Source: Candidatus Bathyarchaeota archaeon (GTDB taxonomy: Archaea; Thermoproteota; Bathyarchaeia; Bathyarchaeales; Bathycorpusculaceae). From it: a stretch of 33,014 bases of DNA. The DNA is taken from contig JAFGLT010000042.1 in assembly GCA_016927895.1 (NCBI GenBank), positions 1 through 33,014 on the forward strand, in the 5' to 3' direction. The notes beneath the pieces are model-generated. The model did not search any database. It was given only the letters and a program-made list of their open reading frames with translations, and had not been told where the DNA came from. The position numbers and the translations under genes are program-made. Below, one piece after another: positions 23,513 through 30,829 of this stretch (positions are counted from its first letter, which is position 1; every line of letters starts with the position of its first letter).

Positions 23513-23663
23513 GCTCCAGCTTCACATACTCGCTTCAACCGTTGCATAAACACATCTTTTCTCTCAAAACCCACACGAGACTTTCTCTCTCTTTATCTCA
23601 ACATTTTAATCATATCACCAATCCCGACCCGTAGTCTCTACACCTCTCCCCGTTTTCTGAATA

Positions 23664-23698
23664 TATTTGCTGTTTATGACCATGTTATGCAGCAAATA
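23664..23698. other. Inverted repeat, nine-base perfect stem with 17-base loop
   Basis: TATTTGCTG at 23664-23672 pairs perfectly with CAGCAAATA at 23690-23698. It lies in the 270-base gap between the ferredoxin gene and the end of the Lrp gene, where I see no gene. It could be a terminator region for either gene, a small structured RNA element, or an operator. Confidence 0.5.
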
Positions 23699-23784
23699 CG
23701 CTGAACTGGTTTTTGTATGCTCTCGGAGAAAAAACGCGCTTTCTTTTCTGTAGCTTGAAACGGTTGGGGTGGTGAATGTGCTTT

Positions 23785-24195
23785 TTACCAGCTTCGTAGG
23801 ACGATCATGGTGTTGGTTTTCATTATGCCTTCTACTCTGCGGATTTTCTCTATGCACTCGTTGACTTCGACCACGTTCATTCCGCTGATGACTGCTATGA
23901 TATCGTATTCGCCTGTGACTTCGTAGATGGTTTCCACGTTTGGAATCTCGCGTATTCTCTTGGAGACTTCTTGGGTTGGGTTAGCTGGGTTCGTAGCCAA
24001 TAAGGTGATAGCTTCAGCTCCTTCTGCGACGCCAATTTTAACCGTGAATTTTCGGATGACGCCTGCGTCGGCAAGTGTCTTTATTCGTTTCCTGACAGCG
24101 CCTTCGGATAAGCCTACTTTTTTGCCTATGGCGCCGTAGCCCGCGCGGCCCTTGCTCTTCAGTATTTTGAGTATCTGTTTGTCTTTGTCGTCCAT
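23785..24195 (-). CDS. Lrp/AsnC-family regulator, possible LysM-like controller of the lysW cluster
   Basis: The 136-residue protein has an N-terminal helix-turn-helix (about 12-45: YGAIGKKVGLSEGAVRKRIK) and a C-terminal RAM ligand-binding domain (about 58-133: EAITLLATNP, IYEVTGEYDIIAVISG), the standard Lrp/AsnC layout and length. The ATG at 24195 (MDDKDKQIL) is the family start; the frame is open further upstream but without family resemblance. An A/T box at about 24226-24236 fits a short leader. It is divergent from lysW with 299 bases between the starts. In Sulfolobus the Lrp protein LysM controls the lysW genes in answer to lysine, so a similar role, with lysine or arginine as ligand, is a fair inference. 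Confidence 0.9.
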   Translation of the reverse strand: MDDKDKQILKILKSKGRAGYGAIGKKVGLSEGAVRKRIKTLADAGVIRKFTVKIGVAEGAEAITLLATNPANPTQEVSKRIREIPNVETIYEVTGEYDIIAVISGMNVVEVNECIEKIRRVEGIMKTNTMIVLRSW

Positions 24196-24319
24196 TGTTG
24201 ATTCACTACATGTTTGTAAGTAGCGGAAAAATTTAACGATTTCTGAAAAGTGCTCCATGAGCATGTTTCGGAATCCGTTGTGTCGCGGGTTTTGTGATGC
24301 TGATTTCGGAAATAGTTGC

Positions 24320-24341
24320 AAAATCGATTCATATGGATTTT
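24320..24341. promoter_or_regulatory. Candidate Lrp operator: inverted repeat upstream of lysW
   Basis: AAAATC and GATTTT form a perfect six-base inverted repeat around a ten-base centre containing CATATG. The site sits between the Lrp promoter and the lysW TATA box, about 52 bases before the latter. Lrp proteins bind A/T-rich dyads of this size. No experimental or comparative support is available here. Confidence 0.35.
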
Positions 24342-24392
24342 TGTGTCAAATGGAACAGTAAAACCTTAAATTGTTACAAATAAGTCGCAATG

Positions 24393-24400
24393 TTTAAAAG
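24393..24400 (+). promoter_or_regulatory. TATA box of lysW
   Basis: TTTAAAAG in the Lrp-lysW intergenic region predicts transcription from about 24425. The message would carry a leader of 70 bases before the preferred lysW ATG, with an in-frame upstream ATG at 24453. Confidence 0.5.
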
Positions 24401-24494
24401 AAACCCACCTTAATCAAGTTGACATTTCCCACATTAAAAGGTGTAGCAAACAATGAAGCAAGTTACCAAGTTAAAGCTAGAAGAGGTGAACGTA

Positions 24495-24671
24495 ATGCTT
24501 ACAGCTAAATGCCCTGACTGTGACGCAGACCTCAACGTGCCAGCAGACACTGAGAAAGGCGAAATCCTAAGTTGCCCAGGTTGCGGACTTGAATTAGAAG
24601 TCAAGCAAATCAAAGGCGGTTGCGTCGACCTTCAAGAATTAACAATCGAAGGAGAAGACTGGGGCGAATAA
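24495..24671 (+). CDS. lysW: LysW amino-group carrier protein
   Basis: LysW is a small acidic protein whose C-terminal glutamate is joined to the amino group of aminoadipate or glutamate. It protects the substrate while enzymes handle it by charge. The 58-residue product has a zinc ribbon with CPDC and CPGC, a conserved LNVPADTEKGE region and the required C-terminal EDWGE. The ATG at 24495 is chosen because AGAGGTGA lies five bases upstream and family members are about 54-58 long. An in-frame ATG at 24453 (also with AGGTG) would add MKQVTKLKLEEVNV, which has no family counterpart. It is the first gene of the cluster. Confidence 0.96.
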   Translation: MLTAKCPDCDADLNVPADTEKGEILSCPGCGLELEVKQIKGGCVDLQELTIEGEDWGE

Positions 24672-24713
24672 TCGTACTCGTTTCTACGCTACAAAGTGAC
24701 AACGCTACCAAAA

Positions 24714-24723
24714 TTTTTTAAAT
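24714..24723 (+). promoter_or_regulatory. T-rich lysW end / possible TATA box for lysX
   Basis: TTTTTTAAAT lies in the 82-base gap between lysW and lysX. It could weakly end the lysW transcript, or act as a second TATA box starting transcription just before lysX. Either use would allow more carrier protein than enzyme, which suits the stoichiometric role of LysW. Confidence 0.35.
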
Positions 24724-24753
24724 CACATCTCTTTTAGGGGGGTGCAAAAGACG

Positions 24754-25932
24754 ATGAGCATAGCGCTTCTTTATGAACGTTCAGAAACCGATGAAACAGG
24801 CATAAAACTCACTGCCCAAGACATGGGTATAGACCTGACTTTCATCCCGTTTCGGAAAATCGCCCTCACCGTAAGCAAAAACGGTTTCACCGCAAAAACC
24901 AAAGGCAAAGACTACACTGGCACATTCAAAGACGTCGCCGTAGTGCTGAACAGAGCCCAAAGCAAAAACCGGCGGCTCCAAGCTGGCTACCTCATGGAAA
25001 TGCTCGGCAAAAAAACCATAAACTCCAGCCAAATAGAATTTACTTGCTACAGCAAATTACGAACCCTGCTGCACTTCTGGACGGAAGGCCTTCCTATCCC
25101 CAAAACTGTTTACGTCCCCTGCAACGCAACCGATACTCTGAAAAACGGCAAAGTTATCCACAACGAAAAAGACATAGCCGACCTGCTGCAGGAAGAGATA
25201 GCCCTCGACCAAGGCATCGTTGTAAAACCCGACGCTGGCACCCACGGAAAAGGTATGATGCTCTCCAAAAACCGCGACCAACTCGTTGCTAGCATCCAAG
25301 AAACTAAACCGTCAATAATAAACCCCGTAGGCGTCACCGCTCAAGAAGTCGTAGAAAAATGGTTTTACGACCTACGCATAATAGCGTATAAAGAAAAAGG
25401 AAAACCCGTTGTCTGCCACCCAGTAGCCCTAGCCCGAGGCGGCTTCAAAGACTTCCGAACCAACACTTACTTAGGCAACACGGTTTTCGACGCCAAAATT
25501 CCCTCGCACATCCAAGAGTTAGCCGCGAAATGCGGCGAAGCCCTCGGCAAAGACTCTGAAGCTTGGCTGTTCGCGTTAGACGCCATGATAGACGTAGGCG
25601 AAAACAAAACCGTGAGCGACACGGAACTGCAGTCAGAGCTTGAAAAGACAGCCGCGGAGTTTGAAAAAGTGCAAAAAGTCAAGCAGGATGAAAACCGCCT
25701 CCGGGACTTCCCAAACTGGAACACCAAACTTGAAGCCGCGTTCCAAATTTACATGAGCACCAAGCCTTACAAAAAAGTCAAAAGCATAATAGACGAAAGC
25801 ATAGAAAAAAACAAGAACAAAGTGGTCTTCCACGAAGCCAACAGCTGCCCCGAGTTCTGGGAACACACACGGCTAATAGCTGGCTTAAACGTGGCAGTAC
25901 CCCTCTTGAAAGGAGCTCAAAGCCTAATCTAA
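24754..25932 (+). CDS. lysX: LysX/ArgX-family LysW-substrate ligase (ATP-grasp) with insertion
   Basis: LysX and ArgX use ATP to join aminoadipate or glutamate to the LysW C-terminus. This 392-residue RimK-like ATP-grasp protein keeps VVLNRAQSKNRRL, NSSQIEFTCYSKLRTLLHFW, VVKPDAGTHGKGM (ATP-binding), VVEKWFYDLRIIA and the metal-binding ends ALDAMID and HEANSCPEF. It is over 100 residues longer than Thermus and Sulfolobus LysX (about 280). Roughly 70 of the extra residues are inserted between ALDAMID (to 280) and FHEANS (from 359); these are charged and helical. The C-terminal motif differs from the usual EVNHTMEF. The ATG at 24754 follows GGGGGTG; a GTG at 24742 is less likely. Substrate choice cannot be read from the sequence. 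Confidence 0.85.
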   Translation: MSIALLYERSETDETGIKLTAQDMGIDLTFIPFRKIALTVSKNGFTAKTKGKDYTGTFKDVAVVLNRAQSKNRRLQAGYLMEMLGKKTINSSQIEFTCYSKLRTLLHFWTEGLPIPKTVYVPCNATDTLKNGKVIHNEKDIADLLQEEIALDQGIVVKPDAGTHGKGMMLSKNRDQLVASIQETKPSIINPVGVTAQEVVEKWFYDLRIIAYKEKGKPVVCHPVALARGGFKDFRTNTYLGNTVFDAKIPSHIQELAAKCGEALGKDSEAWLFALDAMIDVGENKTVSDTELQSELEKTAAEFEKVQKVKQDENRLRDFPNWNTKLEAAFQIYMSTKPYKKVKSIIDESIEKNKNKVVFHEANSCPEFWEHTRLIAGLNVAVPLLKGAQSLI

Positions 25933-25962
25933 CTCAAGTTAAAATTAAAGGTGAAAATGAAA

Positions 25963-27015
25963 ATGAAAATTGGAATAATCGGCGGAACAGGGTACGTAGG
26001 CGGAGAACTCCTGCGCCTGCTACTGCTACATCCTCAAGTAGAGGTCACAATGGTAACCTCCCGCCAGACCATAGGAGAATACGCCTTCAACGTACATCCA
26101 AACCTCCGTGGCATCACCCAGCTAAAATTCGTTCCCATGGACATCGGTGAACTTCAGAAAAACTGCGATTTAGTTTTCTCCGCCACACCGCATGGAGGCG
26201 CCGTAAACCTCGTTCCAAAACTCCTAGATGCTGGATTAAAAGTAATCGACATGAGCGCGGATTTCCGCCTCAAAAACCCCGATGACTACGAGACATGGTA
26301 CGGGTGGAAACACACTCACCCTGAACTGCTCAAGGAAGCAGCGTACGGAATGCCTGAGTTGCACCGTGACGAAATCAAAAATGCGCGCCTAGTCGCGTGT
26401 CCAGGCTGCATGGCATCCGCCGCCATCTTCGCTTTGGTTCCTATCGTCAAAACAGGCTTGGTTGACACAAAGCACATAGTTGCTGACCTCAAAGTCGGTA
26501 GCAGCGGAGGCGGTAGCAAACCAACTGCGGCTTCGCATCATCCTGAACGGTTCGGCGGCGTAAGACCCTACAAGGTCGTAATGCACCGCCACATAGGTGA
26601 AGTCGAACAGGAACTCAGCGCTTTTACAACTGACCCTGTCAAGGTCTCGTTTACTCCTCACGCTGTCAACATGGTCAGAGGCATACTCGCAACTGTCCAC
26701 GCTTTCCCCAAGCAACCCTTAACTAACAAAGACGTCTGGAAAGCCCTTCGCAGCACGTACGAAGGCGAACCCTTCATTCGCTTCGTCAAGTACGTTAAAG
26801 GACCATACCAGCTGCCCGACCCAAAAGTTACACTGGGCACCAACTACTGCGACATAGGCTTCGAAATCGACAATTACGCCAAGCGGCTTCTCATGTTCGC
26901 GGCTATCGACAATATGGTTAAAGGCGCTTCAGGTCAAGGCGTCCAATGCCTGAACATTATGATGGGCATAGACGAAACCACGGGTCTCAAAAGCACAGGC
27001 TTCCACCCGATGTGA
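25963..27015 (+). CDS. lysY: LysY/ArgC: LysW-aminoadipate/glutamate-6(5)-phosphate reductase
   Basis: The enzyme reduces the LysW-bound acyl phosphate to the semialdehyde with NADPH. The 350-residue protein has the Rossmann loop IGIIGGTGYVGGELLRLL, SATPHGGA, ADFRLKNPDDYETWYG, the catalytic cysteine C149 in ACPGCMASAAI, and HHPERFGGVRPYKVVMHRH. It belongs to the ArgC family, and its larger size and LysW context place it with the carrier-dependent branch. Three nested starts exist (GTG 25951, ATG 25957, ATG 25963); the last is chosen for its eight-base distance from AAAGGTGA and the family start MKIGIIGG. It is 30 bases after lysX. Confidence 0.95.
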   Translation: MKIGIIGGTGYVGGELLRLLLLHPQVEVTMVTSRQTIGEYAFNVHPNLRGITQLKFVPMDIGELQKNCDLVFSATPHGGAVNLVPKLLDAGLKVIDMSADFRLKNPDDYETWYGWKHTHPELLKEAAYGMPELHRDEIKNARLVACPGCMASAAIFALVPIVKTGLVDTKHIVADLKVGSSGGGSKPTAASHHPERFGGVRPYKVVMHRHIGEVEQELSAFTTDPVKVSFTPHAVNMVRGILATVHAFPKQPLTNKDVWKALRSTYEGEPFIRFVKYVKGPYQLPDPKVTLGTNYCDIGFEIDNYAKRLLMFAAIDNMVKGASGQGVQCLNIMMGIDETTGLKSTGFHPM

Positions 27016-27021
27016 CTTGCC

Positions 27022-27831
27022 ATGTTGTTAGTAATTAAAATGGGCGGGAGCATACTCAAAGAAGGCGCTTCCTCAGAGCTTGTCTCCGACTTGAAAACGC
27101 TGGCTGAAGAGCACAAGCTTGTTCTTGTGCACGGAGGAGGTGCAGAAGTTACCGAAACAGCCGCTAAACTGGGCAAAGAGCAGAAGTTCATTGTTTCTCC
27201 TCAAGGCTTCAGAAGCCGCTATACCGACAAGGAAACCATGGAAATCTTCACTATGGTTATGGCGGGGAAAATCAACAAGCAAATAGTCTCGGCGTTGCAA
27301 AGCCAAGGTATACCCGCCGTAGGTTTGTCTGGTTTAGACGGCGCGCTCTTGAAAGCTGAAAGAAAGAAACGTTTAATTATTGTTGATGAACGCGGACGGA
27401 AAAAGGTAATTGATGGCGGCTACACCGGCAAAATCAACGAAGTTAAAGTGGACTTGCTGGGTCTTCTGCTTGAGAAGGCCTACGTGCCAGTCGTGACGCC
27501 CATAGCCACAAGTGAAGAGTTTGAACCTTTAAACGTGGACGGCGACCGAACAGCCGCCGTGGTTGCAGGTGCCCTCAAAGCAGACCGTCTAATCCTACTG
27601 ACGGACGTCGAAGGATTACTGATGAAAGGCAAACTTGTTCCGAAAATAACTGCTACGGAAGCGGAAGACGTCCTCTCCAGCATCGGGAAGGGCATGAGCA
27701 CCAAAGTTCACGCGGCTTTAGAAGCGCTGAATCAAGGCGTCAAAGAAGTCTTGGTAACCTCGGGTGTTAAACGACGGCCCATATCATCCACTCTCAACCA
27801 TGAATCAGGTACGGTGATTACAAATGAGTGA
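27022..27831 (+). CDS. lysZ: LysZ/ArgB: LysW-aminoadipate/glutamate kinase
   Basis: The amino-acid kinase phosphorylates the side-chain carboxylate of the LysW-bound substrate. The 269-residue protein has KMGGSIL (6-12), VLVHGGGAEVTETA (glycine-rich substrate loop), QGFRSRYTDKETMEIF, the segment VIDGGYTGKINEVKV, LNVDGDRTAAVVAGALKAD and LTDVEGLL. The YTGK segment stands where LysZ-type kinases contact the carrier. The start is six bases after lysY; the stop overlaps lysJ by eight bases. Confidence 0.95.
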   Translation: MLLVIKMGGSILKEGASSELVSDLKTLAEEHKLVLVHGGGAEVTETAAKLGKEQKFIVSPQGFRSRYTDKETMEIFTMVMAGKINKQIVSALQSQGIPAVGLSGLDGALLKAERKKRLIIVDERGRKKVIDGGYTGKINEVKVDLLGLLLEKAYVPVVTPIATSEEFEPLNVDGDRTAAVVAGALKADRLILLTDVEGLLMKGKLVPKITATEAEDVLSSIGKGMSTKVHAALEALNQGVKEVLVTSGVKRRPISSTLNHESGTVITNE

Positions 27832-29008
27832 GTACGACATAATCAGCTTCGAAAACCGTTTGATGGCAAACGTTTTCGGCAAGCGCCCACTTGTGATAAC
27901 ACGCGGCAAAGGCGCATTAGTCTGGGATGTAAAAGGCAAAGAATACGTGGACTGCACAGGTAGCTACGGAGTCGCCTTGCTAGGGCACTCGCATCCGAAA
28001 GTGGTGGAAGCCATATGCAAACAAGCTGAAACCCTCATTTCTTGCCACGCAAGCCTTTACAACAATAAACGAACAGAGTTTCTGCAAAAGCTCATGAGCA
28101 TAACCCCGATGGGGTTGAACAAAGCTTTTCTATCAAACAGTGGAGCCGAATCCGTTGAGTGCGCCATAAAGGTGGCTCGAAAATTCACTGGCAAACCCGA
28201 GATAATCGCGGTGATGGGCGGCTATCACGGAAAAACCATGGGCGCACTGTCTGCAACTTGGGACAAAAAATACCGTGCCCCGTTCCAGCCTCTGGTTCCC
28301 GAGTTCAAACACGTTCCACCAGACAACCTTGAAAAGCTAGCTGAAGCTATAACGGAAAAGACTGCCGCCGTGCTTCTCGAGCCAATTCGCGGCGAAGGAG
28401 GCATACGCGTTCCACCCGAAGATTTTCTCCCCGGTGTCAGAGAGCTTTGCGATGAAAAGAATGTTCTCTTGATTTTGGACGAGGTGCAGACGAGCTTCGG
28501 GCGGACTGGTAAAATGTTTGGATGTGACCATTGGTGTGTTACTCCAGACGTTATGTGCTTGGCTAAACCGTTTGCAGGAGGCTTACCCATCGGCATAACG
28601 GTCGCCAAAGAAGAAATCATGTCCTCCTTCAAGATTGGTGAGCACTCAACAACTTTCAGCGGGAGTCCTCTGGTTTGCGCAGCTGGTTGCGCCGCCATTG
28701 ACGTGCTGGTGAAAGATAAACTTGCAGAAAGAGCCGAGAGAATAGGTTGCTACTTCAAGGGCAAAATGGAGGAACTTCAAGCAAAATACAACATCGTGAA
28801 GGAGGTTCGCGGTTTAGGTTTAATGCTAGGCATGGAGTTCCGCTATGATGTCCGCAACATTATACTGAAAACCATGGAAAAGGGCTTGCTTGTCTTGGAC
28901 GCAGGCAGAAACGTTGTGCGGTTTCTACCGCCCTTGGTCATCGAGAAAGAGCAAATTGACAAAGCCGTAGCTGTTCTTGACAAAGTAATAGGAGAAGAAG
29001 AAAAATGA
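27824..29008 (+). CDS. lysJ: LysJ/ArgD: LysW-lysine/ornithine aminotransferase
   Basis: This PLP enzyme converts the LysW-bound semialdehyde to the amine (LysW-lysine or LysW-ornithine) with glutamate as donor. The 394-residue class III aminotransferase shows GSYGVALLGHSHP, SNSGAESVECAIKVAR (phosphate site), GGYHGKTMGALS, LLILDEVQTSFGRTG (D219) and CLAKPFAGGLPIG with the PLP lysine K248. The usual LAKALAGG reads LAKPFAGG here. It overlaps the preceding and following genes by eight and four bases, so the cluster is tightly coupled. Confidence 0.95.
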   Translation: MSEYDIISFENRLMANVFGKRPLVITRGKGALVWDVKGKEYVDCTGSYGVALLGHSHPKVVEAICKQAETLISCHASLYNNKRTEFLQKLMSITPMGLNKAFLSNSGAESVECAIKVARKFTGKPEIIAVMGGYHGKTMGALSATWDKKYRAPFQPLVPEFKHVPPDNLEKLAEAITEKTAAVLLEPIRGEGGIRVPPEDFLPGVRELCDEKNVLLILDEVQTSFGRTGKMFGCDHWCVTPDVMCLAKPFAGGLPIGITVAKEEIMSSFKIGEHSTTFSGSPLVCAAGCAAIDVLVKDKLAERAERIGCYFKGKMEELQAKYNIVKEVRGLGLMLGMEFRYDVRNIILKTMEKGLLVLDAGRNVVRFLPPLVIEKEQIDKAVAVLDKVIGEEEK

Positions 29009-30129
29009 GCGACCAAGCCGTGCAGTTGCTAACTAACTTGCTTGGTATTTACAGCCCGTCAGGTAAAGAGGAAGCAATCTCAGATTTTATCGTTGAAGAA
29101 ATGACGAAACTAGGCTTCAAAGTACGAAAAGACTGTATCGGAAACGTCATCGGCGAAATCGGAGACGGCGAACCTACCATACTCTTATGCGGTCACATGG
29201 ACACCGTTGTTGGGCATATTCCACTGCGCGTTGAAAAAGGGAAGATATACGCCCGCGGCGCCGTGGATGCCAAAGGACCGCTGGCAGCTATGATTACAGC
29301 CGCAGCTGCGGTGGTGCAAGAAGTCGATTTCCACGCGAAAATTGTGGTTGCCAGCGTTGTTGAAGAAGAAGCTACCAGCAGAGGGGTAAAGCACTTGATG
29401 AAAGACGGAATTTCAGCCGACTACGCTATATTCGGTGAGCCAAGCGGCGTCGGAAACATTACAATCGGTTATAAGGGTAACTTGCACATCAAGGTAACGT
29501 GCAAAACTGAGACGGGTCATTCTTCTACGCCGTGGCTTTACGAGAACGCCCTTGAAAAAGGGTTCGAAATTTGGCTGCAAATCAAAGATTCCCTTACGCC
29601 TGTGGAGAAGCAGCAAAGCCCCTTTTACGCGGTAACCGCTTGCTTAACTAAAGTAATCGGAGGAAGAGCGAACTCTGTGATTCCTTTCGAAAGCGAAATA
29701 CACATCGACCTCAGGGTTCCTCCCCCGCTTACGGCAAATGAAGTTTTCAATAACGCTAAAAAAATAATTGAGCAGTACGATGCTGACAACCCGAAAGTCA
29801 AGGTGAACGTATCTATCGAGGATTCGAACGAGCCTTTTGAAGTAGACAAAAGCTCGCCTCTCGTGAAAGCCTTGTCCTCTTCCATCCGAAAAGTGCGGGG
29901 TAAGCCAGCGGTGCTTCTGCGAAAGACTGGGACTGGTGACATGAACATCCTTGGCAGGGCTATGAACGCGCCTATAGTCACCTATGGACCCGGAGACTCT
30001 CACCTAGATCACACAAAAGACGAACACATCGTCATAAGCGAGTACTTAGACGGCATACAAGTTTACAAGGAAACCCTCCTGAAACTAACTGAACTGCACA
30101 AAAACAAGAAAAATAGAAGCACCCACTAA
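29005..30129 (+). CDS. lysK: LysK/ArgE: LysW-lysine/ornithine hydrolase
   Basis: LysK releases the free amino acid from LysW and regenerates the carrier. The 374-residue M20-family metallohydrolase has LLCGHMDTVVG (H64 and D66), ARGAVDAKGPLAAM (bridging D88), SVVEEEATSRGVK (catalytic and metal glutamates at about 120-122), and FGEPSG, DLRVPP and late TGTGDMN and HLDHTKDEH. The ATG overlaps the lysJ stop by four bases (ATGA). It closes the cluster. Confidence 0.94.
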   Translation: MSDQAVQLLTNLLGIYSPSGKEEAISDFIVEEMTKLGFKVRKDCIGNVIGEIGDGEPTILLCGHMDTVVGHIPLRVEKGKIYARGAVDAKGPLAAMITAAAAVVQEVDFHAKIVVASVVEEEATSRGVKHLMKDGISADYAIFGEPSGVGNITIGYKGNLHIKVTCKTETGHSSTPWLYENALEKGFEIWLQIKDSLTPVEKQQSPFYAVTACLTKVIGGRANSVIPFESEIHIDLRVPPPLTANEVFNNAKKIIEQYDADNPKVKVNVSIEDSNEPFEVDKSSPLVKALSSSIRKVRGKPAVLLRKTGTGDMNILGRAMNAPIVTYGPGDSHLDHTKDEHIVISEYLDGIQVYKETLLKLTELHKNKKNRSTH

Positions 30130-30186
30130 GCGGTGCTGCTCAGGCTTCACAATTTATTCGCATAACTTTGTTACAGTGATAAAAAG

Positions 30187-30810
30187 ATGTTCGGGTTGAT
30201 GGATCAATTCAGGCGTCCAACTGGTCGTCGCGGTAGGTTTGTTGCTGCATTGATGAACAGGGGACATAAACCTTTAACACTATGGGGCTTAACCCATGTG
30301 AAAATCGAGCCTGACTATGTAATTTTGGATGTGGGCTGTGGAGGTGGCAAAACCGTTAGCCGCTTAGCTGATAAAGCGCCTCTCAGAAAAGTTTTCGGCA
30401 TAGATTATTCGGCGGATATGGTTGAGTACTCTAAAAAATTGAACAAGAAACTGATTGCTGAAGACCGTGTGGAAATAATTGAGAGTTCAGTTGAGAAAAC
30501 TGGTTTTTCAGACGACTTCTTTGACCTCGTTACCGCTATTGAAACCTATTATTTCTGGCCAAGTTTTTCTGATGCTGTACAAGAAATAAGGCGAGTGCTG
30601 AAGCCTGGCGGACATTTTCTTATGGTGAATGAGATGGTGAAGGACGGCGTGTACGATGTTAGGGCTGCAAAAACGATTGAACAAGCACATGTGGACCTTA
30701 TTTCGCTTGATGAAATTAGGAATACTCTAGAAGCTGTTGGTTTTGAGGATGTTCAAATCTTCACTAAATCTGAATCACCGTGGAACGCAGTTCTCTCGAA
30801 AAAACATTGA
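30187..30810 (+). CDS. Class I SAM-dependent methyltransferase, substrate unknown
   Basis: The 207-residue protein has motif I VILDVGCGGGKT (residues about 45-56), an acidic second-strand end FGIDYSADMV, and motif LKPGGHFLMVNEM (post-motif strand), all standard for the Rossmann-fold methyltransferase superfamily (Methyltransf_11 type). The N-terminal FRRPTGRRGRFVAALMNRGH is typical of a group of archaeal and bacterial methyltransferases of unsettled substrate. The start at 30187 is the first ATG; one four codons later is possible. It is convergent with the aspartokinase gene, with 19 bases between them, and is probably unrelated to amino acid synthesis. Confidence 0.88.
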   Translation: MFGLMDQFRRPTGRRGRFVAALMNRGHKPLTLWGLTHVKIEPDYVILDVGCGGGKTVSRLADKAPLRKVFGIDYSADMVEYSKKLNKKLIAEDRVEIIESSVEKTGFSDDFFDLVTAIETYYFWPSFSDAVQEIRRVLKPGGHFLMVNEMVKDGVYDVRAAKTIEQAHVDLISLDEIRNTLEAVGFEDVQIFTKSESPWNAVLSKKH

Positions 30811-30829
30811 ACGGTTAAAGAATGGATTG

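Noticed and set aside
24453-24494. Longer LysW start
   Set aside because: Adds 14 residues absent from the family, while the internal ATG has AGAGGTGA at ideal spacing; kept only as a possible leader feature.
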